Of a stretch of DNA of 37,569 nucleotides, positions 1-7,935 are shown piece by piece. The number at the start of each line of letters is the position of its first letter. Positions within the stretch are counted from its first letter, which is position 1. The notes beneath the pieces are model-generated. The model was not told the DNA's origin and ran no database searches. It was given only the letters and a program-made list of their open reading frames with translations. Made by a program: the position numbers and the translations under genes. The DNA is taken from the NCBI RefSeq assembly GCF_006334925.1, contig NZ_VDHJ01000015.1, forward strand, positions 1-37,569, written 5' to 3'. This DNA is from Corynebacterium tapiri. Lineage in GTDB: Bacteria > Actinomycetota > Actinomycetes > Mycobacteriales > Mycobacteriaceae.

Positions 1-19
1 ATCAAACTCTCCACAAAAA
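1..19 (-). rRNA. rrs: 16S rRNA, 5' end only (runs off left edge)
   Basis: Read on the minus strand the first bases give TTTTTGTGGAGAGTTTGAT, the start of 16S rRNA in corynebacteria (AGAGTTTGAT is the universal 27F region). Only the first nucleotides are inside the window; the rest of the rRNA operon lies to the left and is transcribed leftward. The exact mature 5' end could differ by a few bases. Confidence 0.85.
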
Positions 20-517
20 TAAGGGCAGAGCCCAATACCCAGCAAAAACTGCTAGCACCACAATGATTCCGAAAAAATAAAAATAAGATTACTTCCCGCC
101 TAGCAGACGGAACACCATGATCAACAAAAACCACCCACCACACACAGAGCGTGGTGACACGACAAGGGAAGCAACCAGTATGAATGAAAAATATCAACAT
201 GCCGGCCCACCCATTGACGGGGTACAAAAACAGGCCAGCACATCCATACTTGTGCACATCACCACAAAATGGTGATGCTGTTATTGGCACACTATTGAGT
301 TCTCACACAACACACGCACACCACTCACATGAACCACAATCAGTGACCCATCGAATGGAAGCTTGGAAGATATTAGACGCCAGACGCTCGTTTTCCTAAT
401 CCGCCTCACACTCACCACACTGTTGATCACTGTGGTGCAGGGCGCTGTCGGTCGCGCTGACCCGGATTAAGTTACGCACCCCCACACAAAAACACAAATC
501 CCCAGGACAAAGTGCGT
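20..517 (-). promoter_or_regulatory. rRNA operon leader and promoter region
   Basis: This AT-rich stretch of about 500 bases has no convincing gene. On the minus strand, bases 316-283 contain GAGAACTCAATAGTGTGCC, which I recall as the conserved actinobacterial rRNA-leader element that precedes 16S. Two promoter-like pairs read toward 16S. One is TTGTGT (497-492), a 17-base spacer and TAACTT (474-469). The other is a weak TAGGAA (398-393), 17 bases and TAATAT (375-370). An imperfect hairpin with CACCACA and TGTGGTG arms lies at 413-437 and could end the upstream ABC operon, though no T-run follows. The region assignment is firm; the individual promoters are guesses. Confidence 0.65.
257..277 (-). 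other. Perfect hairpin in the rRNA leader
   Basis: Arms CATCACCA (257-264) and TGGTGATG (270-277) are perfectly complementary around a 5-base loop. It sits between the conserved leader element and 16S, where processing or antitermination structures are expected. Its role is not known from sequence. Confidence 0.5.
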
Positions 518-1480
518 TTATTGCGCCAATCGCACCCTTGCTCGTCCCCTCACAATCCACGTGCCAATCCACACGCACAGCACCCCGAGCACTCCGGCGA
601 CCACCAGTGAGGCCACCGTGGGAATCCCACCGCCAACAAGTCCACCCAATATGGGCGAAGCACCGCCGATGAAGGCTATGCCAAAACGCGGCCACCGCGC
701 CACGGCCATCGAACACAGCCAGCTCGCAAATACCAGCACAGGGAATAGAGCTAAGGGATTCGCCGCCTCGAGCACCACGCCAAAGGCCAAGTACGTGCAT
801 AGAGCACCGACAGCGATCGTCGGAATGGAAGCGACGGCCAACCACGCAAGCCAATGCTTGCGGGGCAATCCCAGCGCCTGCCATCCCCCGAGGCCACCAT
901 GCACGATCGGACCTGTAGCAGTGCCAATCATCAACACGCAGAAGCTGGCCGTATACAGTGCTTCTGCCAGATCGGGAAACAGCAGCGTCCCGGCTAGACA
1001 GACACCAATGGACACGGCGGCGACCCCAAGACCACTCGCAACTACGGGAATGAGGACCAGCGACAGTCCCGGCGCATGGCCGAATGTCCTCGTCGTCGTG
1101 GTCCAATCACTGCGACCTCCCGCCGACACCAGTGCAAAGATGCAGCCGACTACAACACACACCGCGGCGACCAGGGCCGCAAGCCCTACCCCACGTGCGA
1201 TACCGGCCCACGCTGCATAGACCACGGCGATGACACCGATCACCAGGAGCTTGAAGTTCCGCAGCTGGAAGGTCGCCAGGCCGTACGCTCGGCCCACTTC
1301 TCTAATGTTCAGGAACGCACCGGCCAACACCGCCGTTGCCGCTCCGGCCAGAACGGCCACGAGCCAGGCATTTAGAGATCCGGCCGCAAAGCCAAAATTC
1401 ATCGTCAGCGCAATGGCAGCAAACCAGTTCCATCCATAACTTGCCTGCGCCTGCAGGATTCGCAGATACACGGTGCTCAT
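518..1480 (-). CDS. ABC transporter membrane protein (YtrA-type operon)
   Basis: A 320-residue, strongly hydrophobic protein with roughly eight predicted membrane segments spread from residue 18 to about 310 and a short basic C-terminus. It shows no domain that I can name from motifs alone. The function comes from context: its ATG follows the stop of the ABC ATPase directly (TAAATG), and a GntR regulator heads the operon. It is therefore most likely the membrane partner of that ATPase. In Bacillus, YtrA-type systems respond to cell-wall-active compounds; the substrate here cannot be told. It is the last gene of the operon, and the rRNA promoter region lies just downstream on the same strand. 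Confidence 0.75.
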   Translation of the reverse strand: MSTVYLRILQAQASYGWNWFAAIALTMNFGFAAGSLNAWLVAVLAGAATAVLAGAFLNIREVGRAYGLATFQLRNFKLLVIGVIAVVYAAWAGIARGVGLAALVAAVCVVVGCIFALVSAGGRSDWTTTTRTFGHAPGLSLVLIPVVASGLGVAAVSIGVCLAGTLLFPDLAEALYTASFCVLMIGTATGPIVHGGLGGWQALGLPRKHWLAWLAVASIPTIAVGALCTYLAFGVVLEAANPLALFPVLVFASWLCSMAVARWPRFGIAFIGGASPILGGLVGGGIPTVASLVVAGVLGVLCVWIGTWIVRGRARVRLAQ

Positions 1481-2317
1481 TTAGGACTCCCTCACTAGTG
1501 CCGCCAAAGTCTGCTCCAGTGGGGCCGGGAAAACCCTCGGGCCACTAATCCGTGCGGCCGCATCCGCGGGCGCGAGCACTCGGGTCACACCCGCAATCTC
1601 GCTGCGCTCGGTTTCGCCGTCGATAGGCGCCAGCGTTCCCGCGGTCACGTACACATACGCATCCTCGAGTTCTGCGGCGTCCGCATGAAGTCGCACGCGG
1701 CCATCCCGGCCAAGCACCGTAAACGTGTCCATCAAGCCTGCTGATTCTTCGAGATGGTGCGTGGCCACGATGAACGTCCGTCCGCCTCGCTCCACTTCTT
1801 CCCTCAAGAATTTGTAGAAGAGTTCCCGGTTGTTCACGTCCAGGCCGAGGTACGGCTCGTCGAGAAGCGTGAGCTCAGTCATCGAAGCTAGAGCTACGAC
1901 GATTCCGACCATCGACTTCTGCCCTCGGGAGAGTTTGCCGTAGCGCTTCTTGAGGTCGAGGTCGAAGGCGCGCAGGAGTTCGTCGGCACGCGCAGAGCTG
2001 AAGTGGGGCCAACGTCGCTCAGCAATGGAGAGGATCGAGCGCACGCTCCACATGCCGGGGTAGGGGACGTCGATACCCGCGCAGCAGATGCGGCTCATCA
2101 CCGAGGCATTGTCGAAGACTTTCTCTCCAAATGCAGTGACACTGCCCGAGGTGGGGCGCAGTGTTCCGGCCAGGAGGCTGAGCAGCGTGGATTTGCCGAC
2201 GCCGTTGCGACCGACGATCGCGTGGAGCTTGCCACTTTCGAAGCCCACCGTGACTTCGTCGAGCACGGTCGCCTTGTACTTCTTAGTCACCTGTTCTAGG
2301 CCACAGATGGGGGTCAT
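1481..2317 (-). CDS. ABC transporter ATP-binding protein
   Basis: A 278-residue nucleotide-binding subunit. Walker A is GRNGVGKST near residue 36, the signature is a variant LSRGQ, Walker B reads LTLLDEP, and the switch histidine lies in ATHHLEES. About 75 residues follow the core domain, as in drug or bacitracin-type exporters. The start ATG abuts the GntR stop codon and its own stop abuts the permease start, in both cases TAAATG, so the three genes are probably translationally coupled. It should energise the 518-1480 membrane protein; the cargo is unknown. Confidence 0.88.
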   Translation of the reverse strand: MTPICGLEQVTKKYKATVLDEVTVGFESGKLHAIVGRNGVGKSTLLSLLAGTLRPTSGSVTAFGEKVFDNASVMSRICCAGIDVPYPGMWSVRSILSIAERRWPHFSSARADELLRAFDLDLKKRYGKLSRGQKSMVGIVVALASMTELTLLDEPYLGLDVNNRELFYKFLREEVERGGRTFIVATHHLEESAGLMDTFTVLGRDGRVRLHADAAELEDAYVYVTAGTLAPIDGETERSEIAGVTRVLAPADAAARISGPRVFPAPLEQTLAALVRES

Positions 2318-2686
2318 TTAAAGTCCTCGATTCTGCTGAGTGGTGGAAAGAAGTTGGGTCAGTTCCGCGCGGGTAATGCCCAGGCGGTCCGCTTCCTCCA
2401 GCAGGGGAATGAGAAAACGCTCGCCGAACGCTTCTCGACGCCGCTGCCTAATAATTTCCTGCGCCCCGGGGGCGACGAACATGCCGATTCCCCTGCGCTT
2501 TTCCAAGATTCCGCGCTCGACCAGGATTGTGAGTCCTTTGCGAGCGGTGGCTGGGTTGATCGAGTGGAAGTCCGCAAGCTCGTTGGTTGAGGGTGCCCGG
2601 TCGCCTGGCTTCAGGTGACCATCGACGATCGAGTCCTCGATGAGGGCGGAGACCTGGAGGAACAGCGGTTCGGTGGAGTTGTCCAT
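2318..2686 (-). CDS. GntR-family (YtrA subfamily) transcriptional regulator
   Basis: A 122-residue protein with an N-terminal GntR winged helix (residues about 8-75, including PLFLQVSALIEDSIVDG and PSTNELADFHSINPATARKG) and only a short helical tail of about 45 residues. That is the YtrA architecture, which lacks a large ligand domain. The ATG is supported by AGGTGAG immediately upstream. It is the first gene of an operon with an ABC ATPase and permease, and a strong inverted repeat lies 30-55 bases upstream. It is therefore most likely an autorepressor of this operon. The inducer is not evident. Confidence 0.88.
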   Translation of the reverse strand: MDNSTEPLFLQVSALIEDSIVDGHLKPGDRAPSTNELADFHSINPATARKGLTILVERGILEKRRGIGMFVAPGAQEIIRQRRREAFGERFLIPLLEEADRLGITRAELTQLLSTTQQNRGL

Positions 2687-2701
2687 CTCACCTGCCGATC
2701 G

Positions 2702-2740
2702 GTTGGTTAGTCAGTTGGTTAGTTACTGCACTAACTAACC
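2702..2740 (-). promoter_or_regulatory. Putative GntR/YtrA operator
   Basis: Arms GGTTAGTTA (2717-2725) and TAACTAACC (2732-2740) form a perfect 9-bp inverted repeat with a 6-base centre. A 10-base direct repeat, GTTGGTTAGT, occurs at 2702-2711 and 2714-2723 and overlaps the first arm. The site lies 31-54 bases upstream of the GntR start, which suits autorepression. Binding by this regulator is inferred from position. Confidence 0.65.
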
Positions 2741-2879
2741 TAGAAGCGACCACGCAAACCCGCAACCCTCTTTTCTGTAGCCGTGTGACCTGCAGACATC
2801 GAAGTCGCTCTTCACTTCAGGCACACTGGTGCAGTAAACAAAACACTTTTAGAACGAACAGAACTGGAATTTAGGAGCC

Positions 2880-4166
2880 ATGCTTGAACGCACATTGGTC
2901 TTCGTGGACACGTCCTACCTGCTCGCGAGCTTTTACAACTCGTGGGAGACGGGCGCTCGCTCACAACTAGAGATCGACTTGCCCGAGGTAGTACGCATCT
3001 TGGGCTCAATGATCACCGACCAACTCAACCAACCCATCCATCGCCAGAACTGGTACGACGGCATTCCAGATTCTGGCCCGCACCGTTATCAGCGCGCCCT
3101 TCGTTCCTGCGACGGGGTGCAACTACGCACCGGCCAGCTCATTGAGTGGGGCGAGCGACGAACCCAAAAGGGCGTGGATACCCGACTCGTGGCAGACATG
3201 GTGGTGGCCAGCCTGCAGCACCAGGTATCCGACATCGTGCTCGTTTCCGGCGATGCTGACATGATTCCGGGCGTGGCCGAGGCTTCCTCTGCCGGCGTCC
3301 GCGTGCATCTTTACGGCTTCGGCTGGGACTCCATGTCTTCTGCACTGCGGCACGCGTGCGATACGACAACCATCCTGGACGCGCGCGAAGACTTTGCAGA
3401 CGCCATGCAGTTGGAGATTCTGGAGGGCCCGCTGCCGCCGTCGATACGCGAGCGGCCCATCGGAGACGCGGAACCGCTGGACGAGCCCGGCATGACCGCT
3501 GTTCCCACCGGGGATCCGCTCAGTGCTCCCAAGGGAGAGAGCGAGCGCACTACGCCCGAGCCGGCACCGTCGCCTGCGGATCGCCCCAGTATTCAACCGC
3601 AGACGCCGTCTGCCCAGGACGCCAACACCACGGTCGAACCGCCAAACGAGGACGAACCCACCGAGGCCGAGGCCGAATTCGCGCCTAAGGCCACACCCAA
3701 GCCCGGTCCGCCACGCACTCAGGCTCAGCCCGCTGCGGAAGCGTCGGCGCCAGACACCTCGCCGGCGACTTCATCGCCCGCTCCGGCTTCGTCAACGCCG
3801 GCCTCGCCTAAGTCTTCGAGTGCCCCGAAGCCGTCGATGATGGCGCCTCGCCGCAAGCTGCGCTCGCGCTATGTTCCGCTGCCGGAGGAAGTCTGGAACT
3901 CCTCGGGAGTGCAGACTCCATTCGACGTCGGCGAGCAGTATGCCACCTGGTGGTACGGCAACATCGCCTCCAGTGAGCAGCGCGATTCTGCCCACCTGCT
4001 CTCGGGTGGTGGGCTCCCGCCGGACATCGACCGTCCGCTGCTGCAGTTCGCCTGCGAGACTCTTCACGAGTACACGCTCAGCGAGACGCAGCGTGTGCAC
4101 CTGCGCGACGGATTCCATTCCGGAATCCGGGCGGTGCTCATCAACGTCCGGCGCTCGCAGCAATAG
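2880..4166 (+). CDS. NYN-domain protein, putative PIN-like RNase, with C-terminal domain
   Basis: A 428-residue protein in three parts. Residues 1 to about 175 form a NYN (PIN-like nuclease) domain. Its acidic positions are visible in VFVDTSYLL, in KGVDTRLVADMV and in VLVSGDADMIP, a typical metal-binding set. Residues of about 190-320 are a low-complexity Pro/Ser/Thr/Glu linker that looks disordered. The last 110 residues are a folded-looking domain that I do not recognise (it contains WWYGN and ETLHEYTL). Related NYN proteins act on RNA, but the target is unknown. AGGAG lies only two bases before the ATG, an unusually short spacing. The gene stands alone and ends in a terminator inside the convergent gene. 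Confidence 0.82.
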   Translation: MLERTLVFVDTSYLLASFYNSWETGARSQLEIDLPEVVRILGSMITDQLNQPIHRQNWYDGIPDSGPHRYQRALRSCDGVQLRTGQLIEWGERRTQKGVDTRLVADMVVASLQHQVSDIVLVSGDADMIPGVAEASSAGVRVHLYGFGWDSMSSALRHACDTTTILDAREDFADAMQLEILEGPLPPSIRERPIGDAEPLDEPGMTAVPTGDPLSAPKGESERTTPEPAPSPADRPSIQPQTPSAQDANTTVEPPNEDEPTEAEAEFAPKATPKPGPPRTQAQPAAEASAPDTSPATSSPAPASSTPASPKSSSAPKPSMMAPRRKLRSRYVPLPEEVWNSSGVQTPFDVGEQYATWWYGNIASSEQRDSAHLLSGGGLPPDIDRPLLQFACETLHEYTLSETQRVHLRDGFHSGIRAVLINVRRSQQ

Positions 4167-4179
4167 CGCCGGCTACTAC

Positions 4180-4998
4180 CTAAGGGGTGTCCTCGTTTGA
4201 GGCACCCTTTTGTGGTGCGTCCTGCTCAGGGGCCTCGAGCTCAGCGGTGTCCTTCTTGCTGCCCAGCTCCTTCGAGCCGGCCATCTGCGCGCGGATCTCA
4301 TCAAGCTTGCTAGCTGCTGCCATATCCCGGCCGGCCGTGGAAATCTCGGCCATGCGGTCCTGCACGGTGTGCTGGGTAAGCTCCTGGGCTCCAAGGGCGT
4401 CTGCGTAACGACGCTCAATCTTGTCCCGCACTCCGTCCAGGGTGGGCACGTTGTCGTCGTTCAGACCGAGCTGGTTCATCGAGTCCATGGCCTGCGCGCT
4501 CTTGCGCTGCATCTCGGCCTGGTCGGCCTGAGCGTTGAGCTTGTCTACTTCCGCCAGCTGCTCGGTCAGGCGGGCCTCCGACTGACGCTGCTGCTCCTGC
4601 GCCTGCTCTGCGGCCTGGGTGGCCTGCTGGTACATCACCTTGGTGTTCTCGATCTCCGACTCCACCGTCACCAGCTGAGACGCCACGACTTCGGCCGTGT
4701 TGGTGTATTCGGTGGCCTGAGCAGAATTGCCCTCGGCGGCGGCCTTGTCAGCCAGCTGGAGCGCGGTGCGTGCCTTCTCCTGATATTCCGCCTGCGACTT
4801 CAGCAGACGATCCAGCTGTAACTCCAGCTGCTTCTTGTTGCCAATGATCGAGGCAGCCTGCTCGGTGATCTGCTTGTGCTGGCTCTTGGCCGCATCAACT
4901 GCCTGCTGGATCTGCACCTTCGGGTCTGCATTCTCATCGATCTTGCGATCGAAGCTCGCCATGACGTACTTCCAGCCTTTGCTGAATGGGTTGGGCAT
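4180..4998 (-). CDS. rsmP: PspA/IM30-family coiled-coil protein, RsmP-like
   Basis: A 272-residue, almost entirely helical and very Ala/Gln/Glu-rich protein. It opens with MPNPFSKGWKYVMASFDRK, typical of actinobacterial PspA/IM30 members. Two long coiled-coil stretches follow, at residues of about 30-175 and 190-250. This closely resembles RsmP of C. glutamicum, a cytoskeletal, polar-growth-associated member of the PspA family; that symbol is from memory and needs a search. I chose the ATG at 4998, preceded by AAGGA, because a longer frame upstream has non-homologous sequence. It is downstream of trx on the same strand but separated by a terminator. Confidence 0.8.
   Translation of the reverse strand: MPNPFSKGWKYVMASFDRKIDENADPKVQIQQAVDAAKSQHKQITEQAASIIGNKKQLELQLDRLLKSQAEYQEKARTALQLADKAAAEGNSAQATEYTNTAEVVASQLVTVESEIENTKVMYQQATQAAEQAQEQQRQSEARLTEQLAEVDKLNAQADQAEMQRKSAQAMDSMNQLGLNDDNVPTLDGVRDKIERRYADALGAQELTQHTVQDRMAEISTAGRDMAAASKLDEIRAQMAGSKELGSKKDTAELEAPEQDAPQKGASNEDTP
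4182..4211 (+). terminator. Rho-independent terminator of the NYN gene
   Basis: AAGGGGTG plus CCTC pair with GAGG plus CACCCTT (one bulged T, GTTT loop), followed by TTTT on the plus strand only. It lies 15 bases after the NYN stop, inside the last codons of the convergent PspA-like gene. Confidence 0.75.
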
Positions 4999-5074
4999 CG
5001 CAGGATCCTTCCTCGTGTTCGCGTTTTCCCTGCCGAGTGTAGGCAGAACATGCCGAGGTGTGCCGGATACGACG

Positions 5075-5112
5075 AAAACCCGCCGCCCTGCAATTAGGGA
5101 ACGACGGGTTAT
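5075..5112 (-). terminator. Terminator of the thioredoxin gene
   Basis: On the minus strand AACCCGTCGTTCCCT pairs with AGGGCGGCGGGTT and is followed by a short T-run (GGGTTTTCG). It is 41 bases after the thioredoxin stop and before the PspA-like gene. Confidence 0.7.
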
Positions 5113-5152
5113 CTGCTGGATTTCTGGAGGCTTCACACCCTCCGAAGAAGGA

Positions 5153-5527
5153 TTAGCCCTCCTGCTGCTTAGCCTGCTCTTCAACCTGGCGGCGGACATC
5201 ATCCATGTCTAGCTCCTTGACCTGCTTGATCAGGTCCTCGAAGGCCGCCGGCGGGAGGGCTCCAGCCTCGCGGTAAAGGAGGATACCCTCACGGAAAACC
5301 ATGAGAGTCGGGATCGACTGGATCTCCAGGGCAGAGGCCAGCTGCTGGTGGGCCTCGGTGTCGACCTTGGCGAAGGTGACATCGGTGTGCTGCTCCGAGG
5401 CCTTCTCAAAGGTCGGAGCGAACTGGCGGCAGGGGCCGCACCAGGAAGCCCAGAAGTCAACGATCGTAATTCCGTTGCCGGTTACAGTCTGCTCGAAGGT
5501 GTCCTCGGTCAGCTCGATGGTGGCCAT
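5153..5527 (-). CDS. Thioredoxin
   Basis: A 124-residue protein with a full thioredoxin fold. The active site is WASWCGPC (Cys30 and Cys33) and the cis-proline loop is SIPTL. A charged C-terminal tail of about 15 residues (DDVRRQVEEQAKQQEG) extends past the usual end. It would reduce protein disulfides in the cytoplasm. I chose the ATG at 5527 because the thioredoxin fold starts there and the frame upstream is not thioredoxin-like. It is divergent from the CopZ-like gene. Which thioredoxin paralogue it is cannot be decided here. Confidence 0.93.
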   Translation of the reverse strand: MATIELTEDTFEQTVTGNGITIVDFWASWCGPCRQFAPTFEKASEQHTDVTFAKVDTEAHQQLASALEIQSIPTLMVFREGILLYREAGALPPAAFEDLIKQVKELDMDDVRRQVEEQAKQQEG

Positions 5528-5616
5528 AATGTACTCCTTAGGTTTTGTCGTGATCTTTGGGACGTGCCCTTTCAACCAAAACACACCGCGATTCATTCCG
5601 CGAGGAAAAATTTGGG

Positions 5617-5647
5617 AGCAGTGCGTATTGCCCAACACTGCTTGGGC
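5617..5647. promoter_or_regulatory. Nested inverted repeats upstream of copZ
   Basis: AGCAGTG (5617-5623) is the perfect complement of CACTGCT (5636-5642). GCCCAA (5630-5635) is the perfect complement of TTGGGC (5642-5647). They lie 48-78 bases before copZ in the trx/copZ divergent region. An operator or alternative hairpins are possible; the sequence does not match the CsoR-type box found at copA. Confidence 0.4.
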
Positions 5648-5694
5648 GACTTACCGTTGATGAAAAGGCGACGACAACAAGGAGTTCCACGATC

Positions 5695-5901
5695 ATGGCC
5701 AACACCCAGACTTTCCAGGTCAACGGCATGACATGTAGCCACTGCGAGCTCAGCGTGCAGGAGGAGATCTCCGAGATCTCCGGTGTCGAGGAAGTGAAGG
5801 CCGACCACACCACCGGCAAGGTCGCCGTGGTGGGCGGGGGCTACTCGCAGGAGCAGATCGCGGATGCGGTTGCCGAGGCGGGATACACCCTCGAACAGTA
5901 G
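5695..5901 (+). CDS. copZ: Heavy-metal-associated (CopZ-like) copper chaperone
   Basis: A 68-residue single HMA domain with the Cu(I)-binding motif GMTCSHC (Cys14 and Cys17) and the expected beta-alpha-beta pattern ending in AEAGYTLEQ. Such chaperones carry Cu(I) to CopA-type ATPases, and a copA-csoR pair is present 15 kb away. AAGGAG precedes the ATG at 5695 by about 10 bases; an in-frame extension upstream lacks similarity. The gene is convergent with dnaB. Transfer of another soft metal cannot be excluded. Confidence 0.88.
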   Translation: MANTQTFQVNGMTCSHCELSVQEEISEISGVEEVKADHTTGKVAVVGGGYSQEQIADAVAEAGYTLEQ

Positions 5902-5949
5902 AGCTTGTGCGTCCTGGCCGGGACGGAGGCGTCGATAAGCGCCGCCCTC

Positions 5950-7410
5950 TTAGGGGTGCGCCATGTTGACGAAGCGCGAGTAGTGCAGCTGGTGGGCCAC
6001 CGGAACGGTGTCAATGGGACCACCACGGTGCTTGGCCAGGATGATGTCGGCCTCTCCGGCGCGCTCGTTGTCCTTGTCCTGGGAGTCCGGGCGGTAGAGC
6101 AGCATGACCATGTCGGCGTCCTGCTCGAGCGAACCAGACTCACGCAGATCGGCGATCTGGGGCTTTTTGTCAGTACGTGCCTCGGGGCCACGGTTGAGCT
6201 GGGAGATCGCTACGAGCGGGACCTCGAGCTCCTTGGCTAGCAGCTTGAGCTGACGGGAGAACTCCGAGACCTCCTGCTGACGGGACTCGACCTGCTTGCC
6301 GGAGCTCATCAGCTGCAGGTAGTCCAGCACGATGAGATCGAGGCCCTGCTGTTGCTTGAGGCGGCGCGCCTTGGTGCGGATCTCCATCATGGTCAGGTTC
6401 GGCGAGTCATCGATGTAGAGCGGCGCCTCCTGGATCTGCTGGAGGCGATCAGTCAGCTTCTCCCAATCGTTGTGCTCCATGCGTCCGGCGCGCATGTCCG
6501 TGAGCTTGACCTCGGTTTCCGCCGAGAGCAGACGCATGACGATCTCCGAGGCGCTCATCTCGAGGGAGAAGATGATCGACGTCTTGCCATGGTTGATCGA
6601 ACATGAGCGCATGAAGTCCAGTGCCAGTGTGGACTTACCCACACCTGGTCGAGCCGCCACGATGATCATCTGACCTGCGTGGAGGCCGTTAGTAAGGCGA
6701 TCAAGGTCCATGAACCCGGTGGGAACACCCTTCTCCAGGCCACCGTCACGCTGGAGCGCTACCAACTCGTCAACGGTCGGCTGGACGAGGTCATAAAGGT
6801 TGCGGTAATCCTCAGTGGTCTTGCGCTGGGCAACCGCGAAGACTTCCTGCTGAGCTCGGTCGAGCACCGACTCCACATCGGCATCCTCGGCTCCTGAGTA
6901 GCCGTACTGCACCACGCGAGTTCCCGCGTTGACAAGACGGCGCAACAGAGCCTTCTCGGAGACGATCTGCGAGTAGTAGCGCGCATTGGCTGCCGTGGGC
7001 ACGGACTGCACCAGGGTGTGCAGGTAGGGCGCACCGCCCACGCGGTCCAGGTTGTTAAAGCGGTCCAGGCGTCCGCCCACAATCACCGGGTCAATCGTGG
7101 TGCCGTCGGCGTATAAGTCGACGATGGCCTTGAAGATGAGCTGGTGGGCGGGGTTGTAAAAGTCCTCCGCACTGAGCTCGTCGAGCACGTCGATGGCCTG
7201 GTCTGCACTCAACAGAAGCGCACCGAGCACACCGCGCTCTGCCTCGGGATCATGGGGCAAGCTGCGGTACTCCTCGGATTGGTTCTTGGAATACCGCGTG
7301 CTGCGCGACGATCGCTGGAAGTCCTCAGGCTCCGGCGGCCCATACGGCTCGACGGGCTCAGGCGGTAGCGAGTAGTCGTCGAAGGTGCTGAATTCTGCGT
7401 CGCCGCTCAT
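5950..7410 (-). CDS. dnaB: Replicative DNA helicase DnaB
   Basis: A 486-residue hexameric replication-fork helicase. An acidic, Pro-rich N-terminal tail of about 50 residues precedes the DnaB N-domain, which starts near LPHDPEAERGVLGALL. The RecA-like motor follows, with Walker A ARPGVGKST at residues 253-261, Walker B LDLIVLDYLQLM, and the later motif DLRESGSLEQDADMV. The length is normal and there is no intein, unlike many mycobacterial dnaB genes. The start ATG at 7410 fits the frame. It lies downstream of rplI but is separated by a terminator and a 525-base spacer with DnaA boxes, so it probably has its own promoter. Confidence 0.96.
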   Translation of the reverse strand: MSGDAEFSTFDDYSLPPEPVEPYGPPEPEDFQRSSRSTRYSKNQSEEYRSLPHDPEAERGVLGALLLSADQAIDVLDELSAEDFYNPAHQLIFKAIVDLYADGTTIDPVIVGGRLDRFNNLDRVGGAPYLHTLVQSVPTAANARYYSQIVSEKALLRRLVNAGTRVVQYGYSGAEDADVESVLDRAQQEVFAVAQRKTTEDYRNLYDLVQPTVDELVALQRDGGLEKGVPTGFMDLDRLTNGLHAGQMIIVAARPGVGKSTLALDFMRSCSINHGKTSIIFSLEMSASEIVMRLLSAETEVKLTDMRAGRMEHNDWEKLTDRLQQIQEAPLYIDDSPNLTMMEIRTKARRLKQQQGLDLIVLDYLQLMSSGKQVESRQQEVSEFSRQLKLLAKELEVPLVAISQLNRGPEARTDKKPQIADLRESGSLEQDADMVMLLYRPDSQDKDNERAGEADIILAKHRGGPIDTVPVAHQLHYSRFVNMAHP

Positions 7411-7816
7411 GGTCTTTTCGCCCTTACAGTCAGTGTTTCCGGTCCCGCCCAAAACCTTAAAACATCACCTCGAATTCCCCAGTATGCCCCTGGGATGTGG
7501 AACAGCTTTTGAGCCTTTTTCCACAAGGTCTGTGGATAACGTGCATACGTGCCGTTGGCACCGCGTGTCGCACAGCGATCGTCCTGTGGATAACTTGTGG
7601 AAAACTTCCACGGGGGCGGGCAGAAGGCGAGACGTTTATGCAGGTCATGCGCTATTTATCAGCCTGTGCATAACACTTGCCTTGCCAGTGGACAACTCTG
7701 ACCAGCGGACTTGACAAACCGCTTATAGCCACCCTCTACACCACTTGCCGATGCACCCAATGCGCGTAGCTTGGTGCATGTTTTCCACAAGCGTCGATAA
7801 GCCTTAAAACGCCAAC
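7411..7816. promoter_or_regulatory. dnaB upstream region with DnaA boxes
   Basis: This long intergenic region holds two perfect DnaA boxes, TTATCCACA on the minus strand at 7531-7539 and 7585-7593. One-mismatch copies occur at 7517-7525, 7596-7604, 7665-7673 and 7781-7789. A hairpin with ATGCACC (7751-7757) and GGTGCAT (7773-7779) arms is also present. I see no gene in it. DnaA control of dnaB, or DnaA titration, is inferred. The usual oriC neighbours dnaA and dnaN are absent from the window. Confidence 0.6.
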
Positions 7817-7850
7817 AACCCCACCACCCTCGCAATGAGGTGATGGGGTT
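7817..7850 (-). terminator. Terminator of the rpsF-ssb-rplI operon
   Basis: AACCCCACCACC (7817-7828) pairs with GGTGATGGGGTT (7839-7850) with one mismatch. On the minus strand it is followed by GTTGGCGTTTT. It lies 86 bases beyond the rplI stop. Confidence 0.7.
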
Positions 7851-7935
7851 GCTGGTTGCTGTTGTCAATGGGCTCTGACCGCCGCTGCCGCATATGGACA
7901 GCCGGCGGGTGAGCCGTCTTGCGCTCTAGTGAGAA

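Noticed and set aside
184..399. 71-residue frame in the rRNA leader
   Set aside because: It is His/Pro/Thr-rich, has no ribosome site and is antisense to the rRNA leader.
396..1106. 236-residue Trp/Arg/Cys-rich frame over the permease
   Set aside because: It overlaps the permease in another frame on the same strand, and its composition is unlike a real protein.
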